Shown here: in pieces, positions 23,542-35,466 of the stretch
Numbering within the stretch: position 1 is the stretch's first letter
Layout of the letters: each line of letters opens with the position of its first letter
Assembly: GCA_964017045.1 (NCBI GenBank)
Contig: OZ024802.1
Span: forward strand, 10,614,435-10,678,434
Direction: 5' to 3'
DNA: 64,000 nt
DNA from: Omphiscola glabra
Taxonomy: Eukaryota > Mollusca > Gastropoda > Lymnaeidae
Made by a program: the position numbers and the translations under genes
Notes under the pieces: model-generated
What the model was told of the DNA's origin: nothing
The model's input: the letters and a program-made list of their open reading frames with translations, nothing else
Database searches by the model: none

Positions 23542-25399
23542 CTTTGTTGCTTGGCTCTCGTAACTCCGCGGTGAATACAGTAAAGGTGTGTGCTAGGTGG
23601 TCTCTGAGCTGATGACTTGGCATCTTATTCGTACATCAACTAGTCTGGTATTAATTAATCCAAGTTTTTCTACCATTGATTCCACAGTGTTATGGTGTGT
23701 GACACGGGCAATATGGAGACTTGGAGTTAACCAGGTTTAGTACTGTTCTAGATATGCCATGCCTTTCCTTTATTATGATTCCACCCAACGTGTTTTTAAA
23801 CACTTCACACAAATAACTGTCATGAATAAATGCTACTTTTATATCACTGTCGTCTGTACACTCTAGGATACAAGGAACTTTGAAATCTCTCATTTGTCCA
23901 GTGCTTCCAATAATGGACACGTTTTTTCCCCAATATGTACAAACAACTCTTCTTTAAGGTCATCGTTTCCCCCACATATTTCATCAGAAACCTATCCGAT
24001 GTGTAACTGATAAGGAGTGGGCTGAGACATGTCTCAAGAAATACAATATATTTTACTACCGATGCGAAATGTAGCATTCGCAATAACTTCACATCTTTTC
24101 TGTAATTGTGATCAAATTTGATTATTTCCTTTCTCGTTTTCTTCTTTCCACGTGCACCATTTCCCGCGTCCATTATTTTATGATATCGCCCAACTCTTGA
24201 ATCCACCTACCAGGCGAGTTGAATGAATACAGTTGGGCGTCATATTAGTTTGTGTGTGAGCTGCATCGATTTTAGCCTTAAGGTTTCCAGTTGACATAGT
24301 GTTGTGACGTTGGTATAAATATAGCTTAATGTTACGGGAATGATTTTTGCTGAACAATCATTGACAAGTGCTGTTAAATAGACCGCAATAACTTTAACAT
24401 TTAGTGGACATTTATTTCGTCCGTTTTGCTGAGCATTCTAACAGATGTAAAACATGCTCACTATAGACGCTAATTAAAAAAACAGCATGCATGTATGTTT
24501 TAAGTGGATCTCTTGAACCACCCCCACTCCCAATAGCTAAATAAATACATAAATACATATAAGAGAGAAAACTTATTTTTGGGAAAACCACCAGAACGAT
24601 AAAACCAAACGTACGATGTCCAACTTCAATTGCATTGGTCGTTCTGGTATGTTATTTATAGATCAGTTTCCAATCGGTGGCTAACACGATTTGGTTTTAG
24701 TGGAGTAAAAATAGAATTTAAAAGATGTTAGTGCATGGCATCTAGAAATTACAGGATCTATACAATAATCGTTCCGCTCTAATAGTCATGTAGTATGATA
24801 TTTCTATATTTTTTGGGGGCTCGACTTCTCGCTTTAACAGACACAATTTTTTTGGAAATCTCGTGTCACAGTATTGTAGTATTTAGTCTGTCGAAAGATA
24901 CACAGACTTTTGTACAAGAATACTAGTCTAAGTATCAGAGCATTGATTGATGCAGTACCTTTGAAATTATTCTTTACGTTTTATTAAAATGTCAGTTTGT
25001 AGGTAATTTTTGGTTTCAGAATAAGAGGGGCATAAAGAGAGAGAAGAGGGTAGAGTTTTTCCAACTATAAGTTAAATAAGATACAATATGTATGTCTTGC
25101 AATGTATTAAAATTTACTTACCGTTCATTATTAGAAACATGTTTCTGTGCACGTTTGGAAGGAAATAATACTGCATAAACTTCATTTAAATAAAAATATG
25201 TCTGGTCAGCTTCAATTCCCTTAAGATCTAGATAAGAGTTTTTCTCAAATGAGATTTTGTGGGTGGCTTACCCTGTGATCTCTCTGGCATGTACGCTATG
25301 GATTTCTATTATGTGGCTGCCCATTTATGGTTATAGGCACGCAAGGTTAGTGATTCTTGTCTTGTTATACCTAAACAAGTACAGTAGAATTGAAGACGT
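23542..25399. other. Intronic stretch, no gene assigned
   Basis: Two overlapping minus-strand frames (23690-23920 and 23844-24206) look somewhat protein-like. One reads VPCILECTDDSDIKVAFIHD. They match no family I recognise, and a frame change separates them, so they may be a decayed insertion. The rest is AT-rich intron DNA. Confidence 0.45.
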
Positions 25400-25467
25400 G
25401 AGTGATGCATGATTACATAGCACTACTAGGTTGGAGTGATGCATGATTACATAGCACTACTAGGTTG
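25400..25467. repeat. 34-bp direct duplication
   Basis: GAGTGATGCATGATTACATA followed by GCACTACTAGGTTG occurs twice, head to tail and essentially identical. Confidence 0.9.
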
Positions 25468-26214
25468 GAATGCTTTACAAATCCTCAACCCACCAAATAT
25501 TTTGATCACGATTCCAAAAAACAACCAGCCAATGACCGTCCTAAAACCAGCTGATGATTTTCAAAACTACTGCAGGCGCCGAAAGTTACATATAGTGGAG
25601 TAGCTTGAATTCGTGGAACCATGGGCGGTCCTTGATTTTTTTCCCACCCCCACTTACGAAAACCACTAAACTTTAAGTAAACACATACACAAGCCATATA
25701 AAGTACATGAATTGCACAGAAAAATGTCGCCCCCGTCTTCCTACGCCCGTGGTTATAGAAGTAGCCGAAAATACGAGGAGTCTTTTTTAATTTGAAATAA
25801 TGAAATAAGATTCATGGAGAGATTCGTCGAGATAAGACGATTGGAGACGATCTAGTAAAATTATTTGTGTAACTTCAGAGTACTATGCCTAGTCTAGTGT
25901 CCAGACGGTGTGCCATAGAGCACGTCAGTGCACCTATTACATGGGACGGAGATTGACCCGAAACTAAGGCGTTATTACGAGGGGCTATTTCTCAACCTTG
26001 TCACTGCTGAAAAATGGTAGCAGGGTTTTCCGGCCACCTTTTCTCTTTTAATATAGTAGAGATAGGAGAGGTCACACAGAGCGTTCCGGTCGATGGCTTT
26101 AATGTAATAGATTGCTTAGTGCGCTGGAATTAGACATGCTAGAGCACAGCGCCTGTTGATTGTACATCATTCACAAAGTTTTATACCAGGAAAAATGCAT
26201 GGCGCATTTGAACT
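25468..26214. other. Intronic stretch, no gene seen
   Basis: A possible small MITE lies at about 25619-25753, with ends CATGGGCGG and CGCCCGTG, but without a convincing target duplication. Nothing else is recognised. Confidence 0.45.
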
Positions 26215-26820
26215 AGAGGCCGACAGAAAAAAATCAACTTTTGGTTGATTTTCGGTTTCGACTGAAAGTGATTTAGGCTTTCGGTCATCTACCAGAAGTC
26301 AGACTGTCACTCTGTCTGTGGTCGACCGGGAATCCGATATTCATTATTGCTAGATGTCTAGCTGTCATGGTATGATCTGTGACTGAATATCTGCTAACAC
26401 TGCTCACAGCTACATGATGACCTATTTGTCAAATATTTGTCAAAAATACAAACTAAGGGAATAGTAATATTTTTGTTTTAATTTTCTGCACCGCCCAACA
26501 GCTTGGCAAGTGAGCAGATGTTTAGTGCAGCAGGACAGCTGGATGTCGACCGACGCAGCAGCCTACTGGACGATAATGCGGAGAAACTTTATTTGGCTTT
26601 ACTAACCATTTAACGCTTAAAGAACTGCCATTTAATGACCCCCAAGTGTAGGTTCTTAAGGATTATACTTACTAAGTATTAAAATGTTGTTGATAATGTT
26701 GAATTTGTTTATTGCATCATGGTTTCACTACATCGTTTTACATTTTTGTGCTGGGTTATTAATCTTTCGGTTTCGGTGTCGGCCGAAAGTCATTTTCACT
26801 TTCACGATTTGTAAAAATTG
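26215..26820 (+). pseudogene. hAT transposon remnant with C-terminal dimerisation motif
   Basis: An open frame at 26504-26613 reads LASEQMFSAAGQLDVDRRSS and then LLDDNAEKLYLALLTI before a stop. This is the classic C-terminus of hAT transposases (PSER.FS.AG......R..L...N.E.L..L). It is flanked by sequences rich in TTTCGGTTTCGG and CGGCCGAAAG at about 26220-26290 and 26765-26795. These resemble the subterminal repeats of BED-finger hAT elements. The N-terminal and catalytic parts are missing, so it is an internally deleted dead copy. Confidence 0.8.
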
Positions 26821-29800
26821 TCAGTTTAGCAGTTAAAAGCCGCATTTAAAGAGGTAGCGGATGTACCAGTGCGAGTCATTTTATAATGAATACATTGTCC
26901 AGTTGTGAGTAGCTCGCTTAAGCTCATTTCTGTGGTTGTTGTTTCTAAGACAAGGAATATTTTGTATCACTTTTGTTTAACAACTGTTGTCATTTGTGAA
27001 ATGTACTTAAACCGCCGACTGGTATGCAAAAATAAAATCAATTCTTACGTATTTATCAAATTGTACAGCAGACGATTTTTACTACTTTATTAAATTGCAT
27101 TTACAATGAAAGAAATATGGATAAAAATTTCCCAAAACTACTTATGCGGCTTAAGATCATTTTTTTCTTATGAAGATACATTGCGCCCCCTCAACACACA
27201 CTCTCTTACTATTTGGTAAGTTTCTGTCAATACTCAAAAAGTAATTGTAATGTGATTACAGACGGTTCATGGATTATTTCGTCTTGAAATTCATTTGGTC
27301 TTTTGTCTACGCCCGCCCCCACAAAAGCTGGGCCTAAACATATGAAATAAAATAATATCAGAGAAAGTTATCTTCGTAGTAAAATGTTTAAAAGTTGTGT
27401 AAATCTAATCCTAAGTCTCACCTAGTCCATCCTAACCTAACTTTCGATCCAGGCCCGACTAGCGTTATCTGATCAGCACAGTTCATCTCCTATACCGATC
27501 TCTAGCCGGCCTGTCAATAGCCTGGACGTGAACGGTGAATGGGCTGGAAATTGTGCTCATGTAGTTTTGCTGGCCAGTTGCTGGATAGATTTAAGTATGG
27601 CATGTTCCTATAGACCAGAGACCCTCAAAATCTTGGCAAATACCCCTGGTAGAAGTTTCAAGCAATGTTCAGGAATTTTTGCATATAAGAAGATTTGTAA
27701 TTTATTCGAATGAGAAATATTGTATTTTGTATTTATTCACATTGTTTCTGCTACAATTATATTTACGATATCTCTGGTTATCCCGAATGAACATTGAATG
27801 TAAGACTTGACATTGTTGCACTACATTTGTTATAATTTTTTGGGGAGTGAGCAATGAATAACTAGTTCAATCATGTTGCGATCACGCCACGGTATTAAAC
27901 AAGTTGAATTACATGCACACAACTGCTCTTTACACACCCTCTCCCTCAACTGTCTTGTAGTAGGCAATCGCCCTCCAATTCTCTGGTTGATTAAGGCCGG
28001 CGGGTAAATGTGACGGAAGGGCTGGACGCCGATGTCTGCCTTATTATTGACTCTTGGAGTCCCGGGGCCTCAACGGGCTGGGTTAAATAATGGTTCCCAG
28101 CTTTACTTTCTATTTCCTTCTCTCAATACCAGCTGTTAGATCACTGCTTTTGACATAATTGGGTGTGGGTCATGCCCCTTCACCTCTTTTCAGTTCATAT
28201 AATACATAATGACTAATAGCTAAATTATATTTATAACCCTATCGAGTTAAAGTTAAAGAGAAGGGGCAAAGCTTTGCTATTCTGTTAGTTAGGGAGTCAT
28301 TTTCTTGTGTATGAATAATGCAGGTACTGGCACTATAAAATATTCTCTTGATCTATGTTTTAACAAAAATGTTTTGAAAATTGTTTAATAGCTCTTAAAA
28401 AAAAATTGAAATATCATAATTCTGAAGGTCAATAAGAAATGTTAATTCTACACTCTACACAAACAGCTGTCATGTTCTTCATAATGTGTATATCGTGGAT
28501 TTGTTAGTGTGGAGTTACCACCAGGTGGAGCAAGGTTAGGGTTAAGGACTTAATGATAAATTGCTTTTGTGCGTGCAATATTGCTATTGACATTTAGTAC
28601 GCGGTGTTAAGCTCAGCCACTGAATAGATCAAACTCTATGCCAAATTTGTGATGATTAACTTGCTTAATTTACCTTGGTTGAGCCCATCCAACACGCACT
28701 TGAACAGCTTATAATTTATCTTACTATCGATGGAAATATATTGAATTCGTTATGAGACTGCTGGCTTTAAGTTGAGCTTCATGCATTTTGTTGCTTTAGG
28801 TCACTATATCTTAATCACTAAATTTCATTAAAAAGTTACATCTGTCTCATGGCGTGAGGAAGGTATCAATAGGTTTGCGACCAAAGTGATGTATATTTGC
28901 TCCGTTATGCTATCAATTTATGAAATGCTTGAGCATTGATCTTGCTGCATAAGCCAGTCTGTTAATGACGACCTTGAGATGAACCATTTCACTATAGTAA
29001 ATGAAATATTGAAAGTATAATATCAATAGTTCGCGTAGGAGATTTCCACATGCATTTTTACACAATGAAAATTTAAAAATGCTAGAAAACATTAGGAGCT
29101 TTTTTTCTTACATGAATAAGACACAGAAATTAAAAATAATACAAAACTCCTAGACTCCTACGCATTGCAGTCTACCTCTATTTGCTCAGTTGCACTTGTC
29201 CGATCATGGACAAAACCCACAATCAATAGACAGCACATCAATAGATTACTCAAGCGAACTCGGCATATCTCCTCCATGTTGATCACATTGTCCAAAATGT
29301 AAAGGGCAAAGACTTGGGGGGGGGGGGGGGGTTGGGTTTGGTGAGTCTGGCTTGTGGGAGGGATGCGGAATACGGCATAAGGCCGTAAAATGGTCGCATG
29401 ACTTTAACGAGTTTAATCGATAGCTATTCATTTTACCTATTAATTTTTTATGTCATTCGTCACATATATATATTTACAAGTATCACTTATTTAAAGGTGG
29501 TGGGTAGATTCTTATTTATTTTAATTATCCTCCCCCACAAAAAAAAATCAACAAAAAAATCGTCCGTTTCAGTCTATGTATTATAAATGGGTCGTGCCGT
29601 TGTTTGTAATGAGATCCACAATTTGCCCACTCGTGCGTCATCGGTTTGTGTGTGCTTCAATGTCCTCCACGAGGCCAATTAATTGACTAGGTTTATAATA
29701 TTGCCAAGTTTCACTTTCAGACAAATGAATTGCTCTACATATAGATTGTGCATGGCCATGGTAGATGTTTTGACATCGACATATTTTATACAATATGTAC

Positions 29801-29939
29801 AGCGTAATTATAAAAAGATATTACCCGAATAACCAATTTCTTAGATCTTTAAAAAAATAATAGGGATTTTTAGGTACATCTCAGTGAAAAGTTTTATAGC
29901 ACTAACATTACAAACGGCAGAAATTTAATGATCTACACC
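26821..29939. other. Intronic stretch, no gene seen
   Basis: Open frames at 26905-27093, 27528-27713 and 29246-29586 resemble nothing known. The last overlaps a poly-G tract at about 29317-29331. No transposon ends were recognised. Confidence 0.5.
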
Positions 29940-30960
29940 TGTGTTTCCAAAATAGTGCTGTCCTACGGCGGTCCTCGAACATTTCTTTACTGGTCCCGCA
30001 ACATTAGTCAAGAAACTGGGGAAAAGTTACATGTTTGAGTCTACTTTCAATTTTTAAAAAATATATCGAGATTGTGTTAAGCATAAACATACCTCGCACT
30101 ATGTGCATCAAGAAGAGCCCTGGAAGCTGAAACTATGGACCAGATTAAAATTTTAAGAAATGTGAAACCTATCAGTTGACAACATTCCCAAACTACTTTA
30201 AGAAACTTTTTTTTTTTTTTTTTTGGCATTACAAGATCAAGTCGAAACTTGCAACCCAAAACAATGTTGCTATGGAAAAAAGAGGGACGCCAGATAACAA
30301 ATAAAATCGTTGGACAAGGCGACTGAATTCACGTGACCGAAGGGGAAAGCACCGGTTTGCTATACCTTTCGGCTCCTTATGATGTCCAAATAAATCGTCC
30401 AAGTTTAGATGGCTAACTCCCGCGGTCATCCATGTGCCTTGAACAAGACACTTTAACCGTGTACTGCCTGACACAGTTTTGAAAGCGTTTGCCTTTGGAG
30501 TCTGATCATGAACAATGAGTTATTTGAGAGTCTTGCTACCAAGAGAGTGCCTACAGAACTGAACAGTGTGCTCAGCGAAGTTGTAAAAATTGTTTTGTGA
30601 AGGCAAACCCTAAAAATTCAAGGCTATTTGCTTAATTATGATATGACTGACATTAAGGCTAAACTTTTACTGCATGCCGAAGTACGTTATTTGTGGAGTG
30701 GGAAAGTTAATTAAGAATTTTTGAATTGCTAAGGGAGTATACCGAATTTCTGAATAATAATTTAAAAAAATTTTTTTTAAAAATAAAATAAACAACAGAT
30801 TTGTAAGGACTGTTTGGAAACGTGGTTTGGATATCCAGATAGCTTTGTCATATTTCATACGCTTAAAACATCCAGCAAGAGAATTTAGCTTACGCTTCAC
30901 AGTGCCTGGCAAAATCGATGGTCATAGACGAAAGCTAGAGGCATGGATGGATATTATTTA
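29940..30960 (+). pseudogene. Dead hAT element (ZBED5/SCAND3-like transposase fragment)
   Basis: The left end near 29940 reads TGTGTTTCCAAAATAGTGCT, then GGTCCTCGAACATTTC, like the termini of hAT elements of this group. Coding remnants follow. At 30526-30709 the frame reads ESLATKRVPTELNSVLSEVV, one stop, then AKLLLHAEVRYLWSGKV. This resembles the (L)LLHTEVRWLSRGKV core motif of ZBED5/SCAND3-type transposases. At 30848-30958 another frame reads GKIDGHRRKLEAWM, the D.I..F..KLE.W motif further along the same proteins. The usual RW is replaced by RY. Frame changes show a pseudogene. The right end was not found. Confidence 0.8.
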
Positions 30961-32054
30961 TTGCATCAAGGGCTGATTTTGTCACTTTGCGAAAAAGGTC
31001 GTTGGATCTAGCTGCTGAAGAAGGATTGTGGATAGTTTTGACCACCATGACATCACCAGCACCTTTATTTTAAAAATAATTAAAAAATTCGAAACGTAAT
31101 ATAGAAATTTGCTGATTTACCTTTATTCTTCTCCCATTTCCTCCAACTTACTTCTGGGGAAACTGGCTTTTCGGCCATGAGCATTATTAAGACGAAGGAC
31201 ATGAATCAAATGTATATTCGTTCTCGTTTGCGTGTAACACTTGTCTACAATCGAGCCATATTTGATTTGCTTGTCAATCAAAAGCATGCCCACATTTGTA
31301 CGATTGTATTAAAATTATCCAGAAAACTACCAGTCAATCCGGCCTTTGAACAGAAGCTGGTGTAAGGTCTATTTTTAGGAACCGGAGCAACCGATGATGG
31401 TCTATTGTTCTGAGCTGGATTTAGCGAGAATTGGAGCTCAAAATTTTCATATGTTAATTATTTCCGATGTTATCCAGAATACTATTTGTTTTTTTACGCG
31501 TGATAACAAAAGTTAGAAATCATCTGAGTCTTTTTAGTCGTCAAAGTAAAGAACAGTTAGTATATATTTGATATCTGGGTACCTATTTGTCAGTGTATAC
31601 AAAATAGGGTGAAGTTACTTAAGTATCCTTTTTGAATGTAGTGAGAATTGAATTATTTACGTGAGTCACTCTAGCGAGTTAACATAGTCTAGTCTTAAAC
31701 ATTACTAACAGAAAAGAAGCCGGCTCATTGAATTCCTGCCACCCATAAAATAGAATTGATCTGGTTGCCAGGATAAATGTTGATTTGGCAAAGTTTAGGG
31801 TGGGGTGGGTAATATACAAACTAGGCACCGGGTACTCGATACAAACTGTGGTGTGTTTTAATTTTATGTGCCAGACTACAACGGAATATGCAATATCATG
31901 GAAAGAGGGGATGGAATTCTTGCGGCTTTTACAATTAACCTACACTTTTCCAGTGACGGATTTAATGGAATACCCACGGGCGACATGCTCATATCTCTCT
32001 ACTTAAACTATTTTCAAGTTTGGGGTGTTCAGCAAAATTGTCCTTTCCTAAAGC
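30961..32054. other. Intronic stretch, no gene seen
   Basis: Short plus-strand open frames (31177-31365, 31785-32116) have no recognisable similarity. The last runs into the 52-bp repeat. Confidence 0.5.
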
Positions 32055-32210
32055 CACCAAGTAGTAAATGGATTGTCAAGACTACTGGCTCAAGGATTGA
32101 TAGAATCACCAAGTAGTAAATGGATTGGCAAGACTACTGGCTCAAGGATTGATAGAATCACCAAGTAGTAAATGGATTGACAAGACTACTGGCTCAAGGA
32201 TTGATAGAAA
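32055..32210. repeat. 52-bp tandem repeat, 3 copies
   Basis: The unit CACCAAGTAGTAAATGGATT, GACAAGACTACTGGCTCAAG, GATTGATAGAAT starts at 32055, 32107 and 32159. Copies differ by one or two bases, so the array is young. Confidence 0.95.
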
Positions 32211-32229
32211 TAACGAGTTTTTCCTTCAA

Positions 32230-32500
32230 AGTTATTTAAAAAATCGGATTGATTTGTTTTAATTTGATTTTCCCCCTTCTTTTTAAAAGGGTATTTAAAT
32301 ATATTATTTTAAATTTAAAAATGATTTAAAAATTAAAAAAAATTGTTTTTCTTTTTTAAAAATATTTTAATTTAATATTTTTAAAGAAGATTTGTATGAA
32401 GATTCAAGTTATGTTGTTAATATTATTAAATAAATTTTTGTCGGATATAAGTTGGATTTTAACCTGTTTAATTAAATTTAAGTAAAATATTTTAAAAATC
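32230..32500. other. Extremely AT-rich tract
   Basis: There are long runs of A and T with palindromic TTTAAA/AAATTT motifs and very few G or C. It could be a DNA-unwinding or matrix-attachment-type region, or simply old retroelement debris. Nothing specific is encoded. Confidence 0.5.
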
Positions 32501-33010
32501 TAAATGAAAACATATTGAAACGGATTTTCATACTTTTTCCTAAACTGAAATTTCTCATTTTACTCTGAGATTATGAACTTTTAAAATAATAAACTAAAAC
32601 TAAGTTTTTCAAACTTATATTTAGCGATGGACATAATCTTAAAATTTAACTATCTCGTTTTAAAGCTATATGAATAAGAGTTCGATTCAGTTTTAGAATT
32701 GCGCATTATCAATATCAATGTCATAATATTGTCATTCGTTAATGTCATTCGATTTCATCAAAGTCCTGTAATTAAATAATGTCAATAGTAAAAGCTCATT
32801 TTCCAGCTTCCGCAACCCCGTCGATTTCTAACAACTGAAAAGTTTTATAGAATAAAGATTACATTTGCAAAATAGTATAATGATAAAGATACATAATGTG
32901 ACTCATGATACAGTTCTTTTTAGCAAGAACCTTTAAATATGAATAGATTAGATACACAAGTAGAATTACATTGAATACTAATCAATTTTTAAAGTTTAAG
33001 TAATCTGAAC
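32501..33010. other. Intronic stretch, nothing recognised
   Basis: AT-rich DNA without an identifiable feature. Confidence 0.5.
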
Positions 33011-33190
33011 CATGATGGCGTCTGAAAGTGGGATGAAACCGGGACGCGAATCTTTCAGTCTGAGAAAAGCAACGCGTCAAGGAGGTCACCACTTGGCGAC
33101 TTCAGGGTTATTTCTGTCTGGCTCTTGACACTAGTGTCGATAGGCTAGAGACCAATAGTCTACTGATCCTAGCCAAGTGGCCAGACATGA
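33011..33190 (-). mobile_element. Possible tRNA-derived SINE
   Basis: Read on the minus strand, about 33012-33100 gives AAGTGGTGACCTCCTTGACG, then CTCAGACTGAAAGATTCGCG, and ends in GGTTTCATCCCACTTTC. The order (A-box-like region, anticodon-arm-like CTCAGACTGAAAG, B-box-like GGTTTCATCCC followed by CACTTTC) resembles a diverged tRNA head. The B box departs from GGTTCGAATCCC, so it is not a functional tRNA. It is GC-richer than its surroundings. No second copy was seen in the window. Confidence 0.35.
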
Positions 33191-34389
33191 CTAATGGATT
33201 TGTTTTATAGTGTCACAACAAGCATTCCAAGTAGCTGCTTGCACAAAGTACCCTGTTAAAACGCACATATCAATATGCGAAATTATGTACCAGCCTGACA
33301 TACAAATTAGACATACAAGCCGGTCATTATAACTGTGAGATACACGTCTGTCATTGTAACTCTTTGTATGTGAGATTTGAGCGATACTTAACAGCTACAG
33401 GGTGCAGCAATAATCTTCCATACTAATGTTATCTACAACTAAGCTAATCCAAAAGATACATGTTGCTATGAACATTGCTTTCCATCTCATTAACGCCAAA
33501 AGACAATATAATAATTTGAATGAGTTTACATCTTATATTTCCTGACCTGTCTGAAATAAATCTACTATCTGTTTTACCAAGTAGAATGGCGTTATTTGGA
33601 TTTTGGAATGATCATGATGAATGGGAGGCAAAGACATGAACCTTACGAGCTCGCGGTATATTTTTTCTTTCATTCAAACGAATTTGCAACCATCACCATT
33701 AAACATTGTGGCTTTCAAAGTATGTCTTCTATTCACATAGTTTAAACATCGAAAAATGTTGATGGCCCATCAAAAGTTTAAAACTAGGAAATGAGGGGAC
33801 AAGTCAACAATAAGTCACGATCACTGACTCCTTGCATCTGTATCAGGCTTCTAAAATCTGTCTGTAAGCAAATGTGTGTCTATCTTATGTCTATCCATAT
33901 TTATCTCCTCAGTCTAAAATTTTTCAACAAAGATAGTTCAATTGTATCTGTTATAGTCTGTGTGCTGACCTAGCTTTTGTCCACCACTTGTCTCCCACCT
34001 GTTATTTTGTTTGATTTTGACGTCATATTAAATGGGTAGCGCATACTTAACCAATTCCGTCCCTTGATTGGGAAAAGGTTGTTAACGTTCTAATTTATTC
34101 TAAAGAATGATAACTAGAATTTCATTTTTTGAGGATTTTGACACCCTCCTTATAAAACCGGCAGTCCGAGAATTTTATAATGTTCCTAGACATTTACAAG
34201 ACGTTATACAGTTATAGGAATCTTACAACATTATGTATATGTGTATTAATATTGGTACCTTAGAAATATGCTCTTTCATTTGCAGTGCTTCAAGTTAATT
34301 TAGTTTTTATTTCTGTCTTATTTGATTTTGTATTTTTAAATACATATAATAGTACAATTAAATTGAATGTTGTTAACATTACTAGTTTA
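33191..34389. other. Intronic stretch, no gene seen
   Basis: Only short unrecognised open frames are present. Confidence 0.5.
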
Positions 34390-34720
34390 CTCCCTTGTGT
34401 ATCGTACTTTGTTTCAATCCTTTGAACTCCCTTGTGTATCGTACTTTGTTTCAATCCTTTGAACTCCCTTGTGTATCGTACTTTGTTTCAATCCTTTGAA
34501 CTCCCTTGTGTATCGTACTTTGTTTCAATCCTTTGAACTCCCTTGTGTATCGTACTTTGTTTCAATCCTTTGAACTCCCTTGTGTATCGTACTTTGTTTC
34601 AATCCTTTGAACTCCCTTGTGTATCGTACTTTGTTTCAATCCTTTGAACTCCCTTGTGTATCGTACTTTGTTTCAATCCTTTGAACTCCCTTGTGTAGCG
34701 TACTTTGTTTCAATCCTTTG
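34390..34720. repeat. 37-bp minisatellite, 9 copies
   Basis: The unit CTCCCTTGTGTATCGTACTT followed by TGTTTCAATCCTTTGAA repeats nine times and is almost identical throughout. The only clear change is TATCG to TAGCG in the last copy. Such homogeneity indicates recent expansion or gene conversion. Confidence 0.97.
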
Positions 34721-35285
34721 TTACGTTTTGTTCAACAAACGAGCCAAATCTCAAATATTAAATTTGCAAAACCAGATAAGGGTACCTAACAGCATGTCAC
34801 CTAATTATGTCGAACTGTTTGGATCACTTTGTGAGTGTACGTGTTATCACACATACGATTGAAAAGGTCCAACAATGAGCGAAATAAATCACAGAAAGCT
34901 TGGAATTGATGTAAATATTACATTATTTTTCTTTCTTTAAAATAGAGGATAGTTTTATAGGTTGAAGCAGGCAAAACCTGAAAGAAGCTGAATAAACTCA
35001 GTGCACAACGTTTCTTGTTCTTATGACAGCTTGTATGACACTCCTCTATCCACAAACGATCTCAATAAACGTTATCTACGATTTATTGAACATTTTCTGC
35101 CAGTTATTCTCCGACAACAGCCTGAAATCTGCCAGCCCCCTTCCCCCACCCCAACCTTTTATGTTATGTACTTTAACATCAACGTTTGTGGTCAACAGAA
35201 TGACTTGATATGCGTGAATGGAATTATTTTTCGAATTGTGTTCGCGTGTCTGTCTGTTTCTATTTATCAAAATATTTTTTCCAAG
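34721..35285. other. Spacer between two minisatellites
   Basis: Overlapping open frames occur on both strands but none is recognisable as a gene. Confidence 0.5.
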
Positions 35286-35466
35286 ATGCGTGTGTTTGCT
35301 TGTATCATTGTGTACTCCCCAATGCGTGTCTGTTTGCGTGTATCCAAGTGTGCTACCTAATGCGTGTCTGTTTGCGTGTATCCAAGTGTGCTACCTAATG
35401 CGTGTCTGTTTGCGTGTATCGAAGTGTGCTCCCCAATGCGTGTTTGTTTGCGTGTATCCAAGTGTT
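35286..35466. repeat. 38-bp minisatellite, about 5 copies
   Basis: Units begin ATGCGTGTCTGTTTGCGTGT and continue ATCCAAGTGTGCTACCTA. Starts are at 35286, 35322, 35360, 35398 and 35436. The overlapping Cys/Val-rich open frames here are translations of the repeat, not genes. Confidence 0.95.

Noticed and set aside
23690..24206. Two overlapping minus-strand frames considered as an exon or frameshifted gene
   Set aside because: No recognised family and no clear splice sites. The join would require an assumed frameshift, so it is kept only as a remark.
25619..25753. Possible small MITE with CATGGGCGG and CGCCCGTG ends
   Set aside because: The ends match over only about nine bases and the flanking octamers do not agree.
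34390..34720. Regular repeats considered as a CRISPR-like array
   Set aside because: The 37-bp units are directly adjacent without unique spacers, in animal intron DNA. It is a minisatellite.
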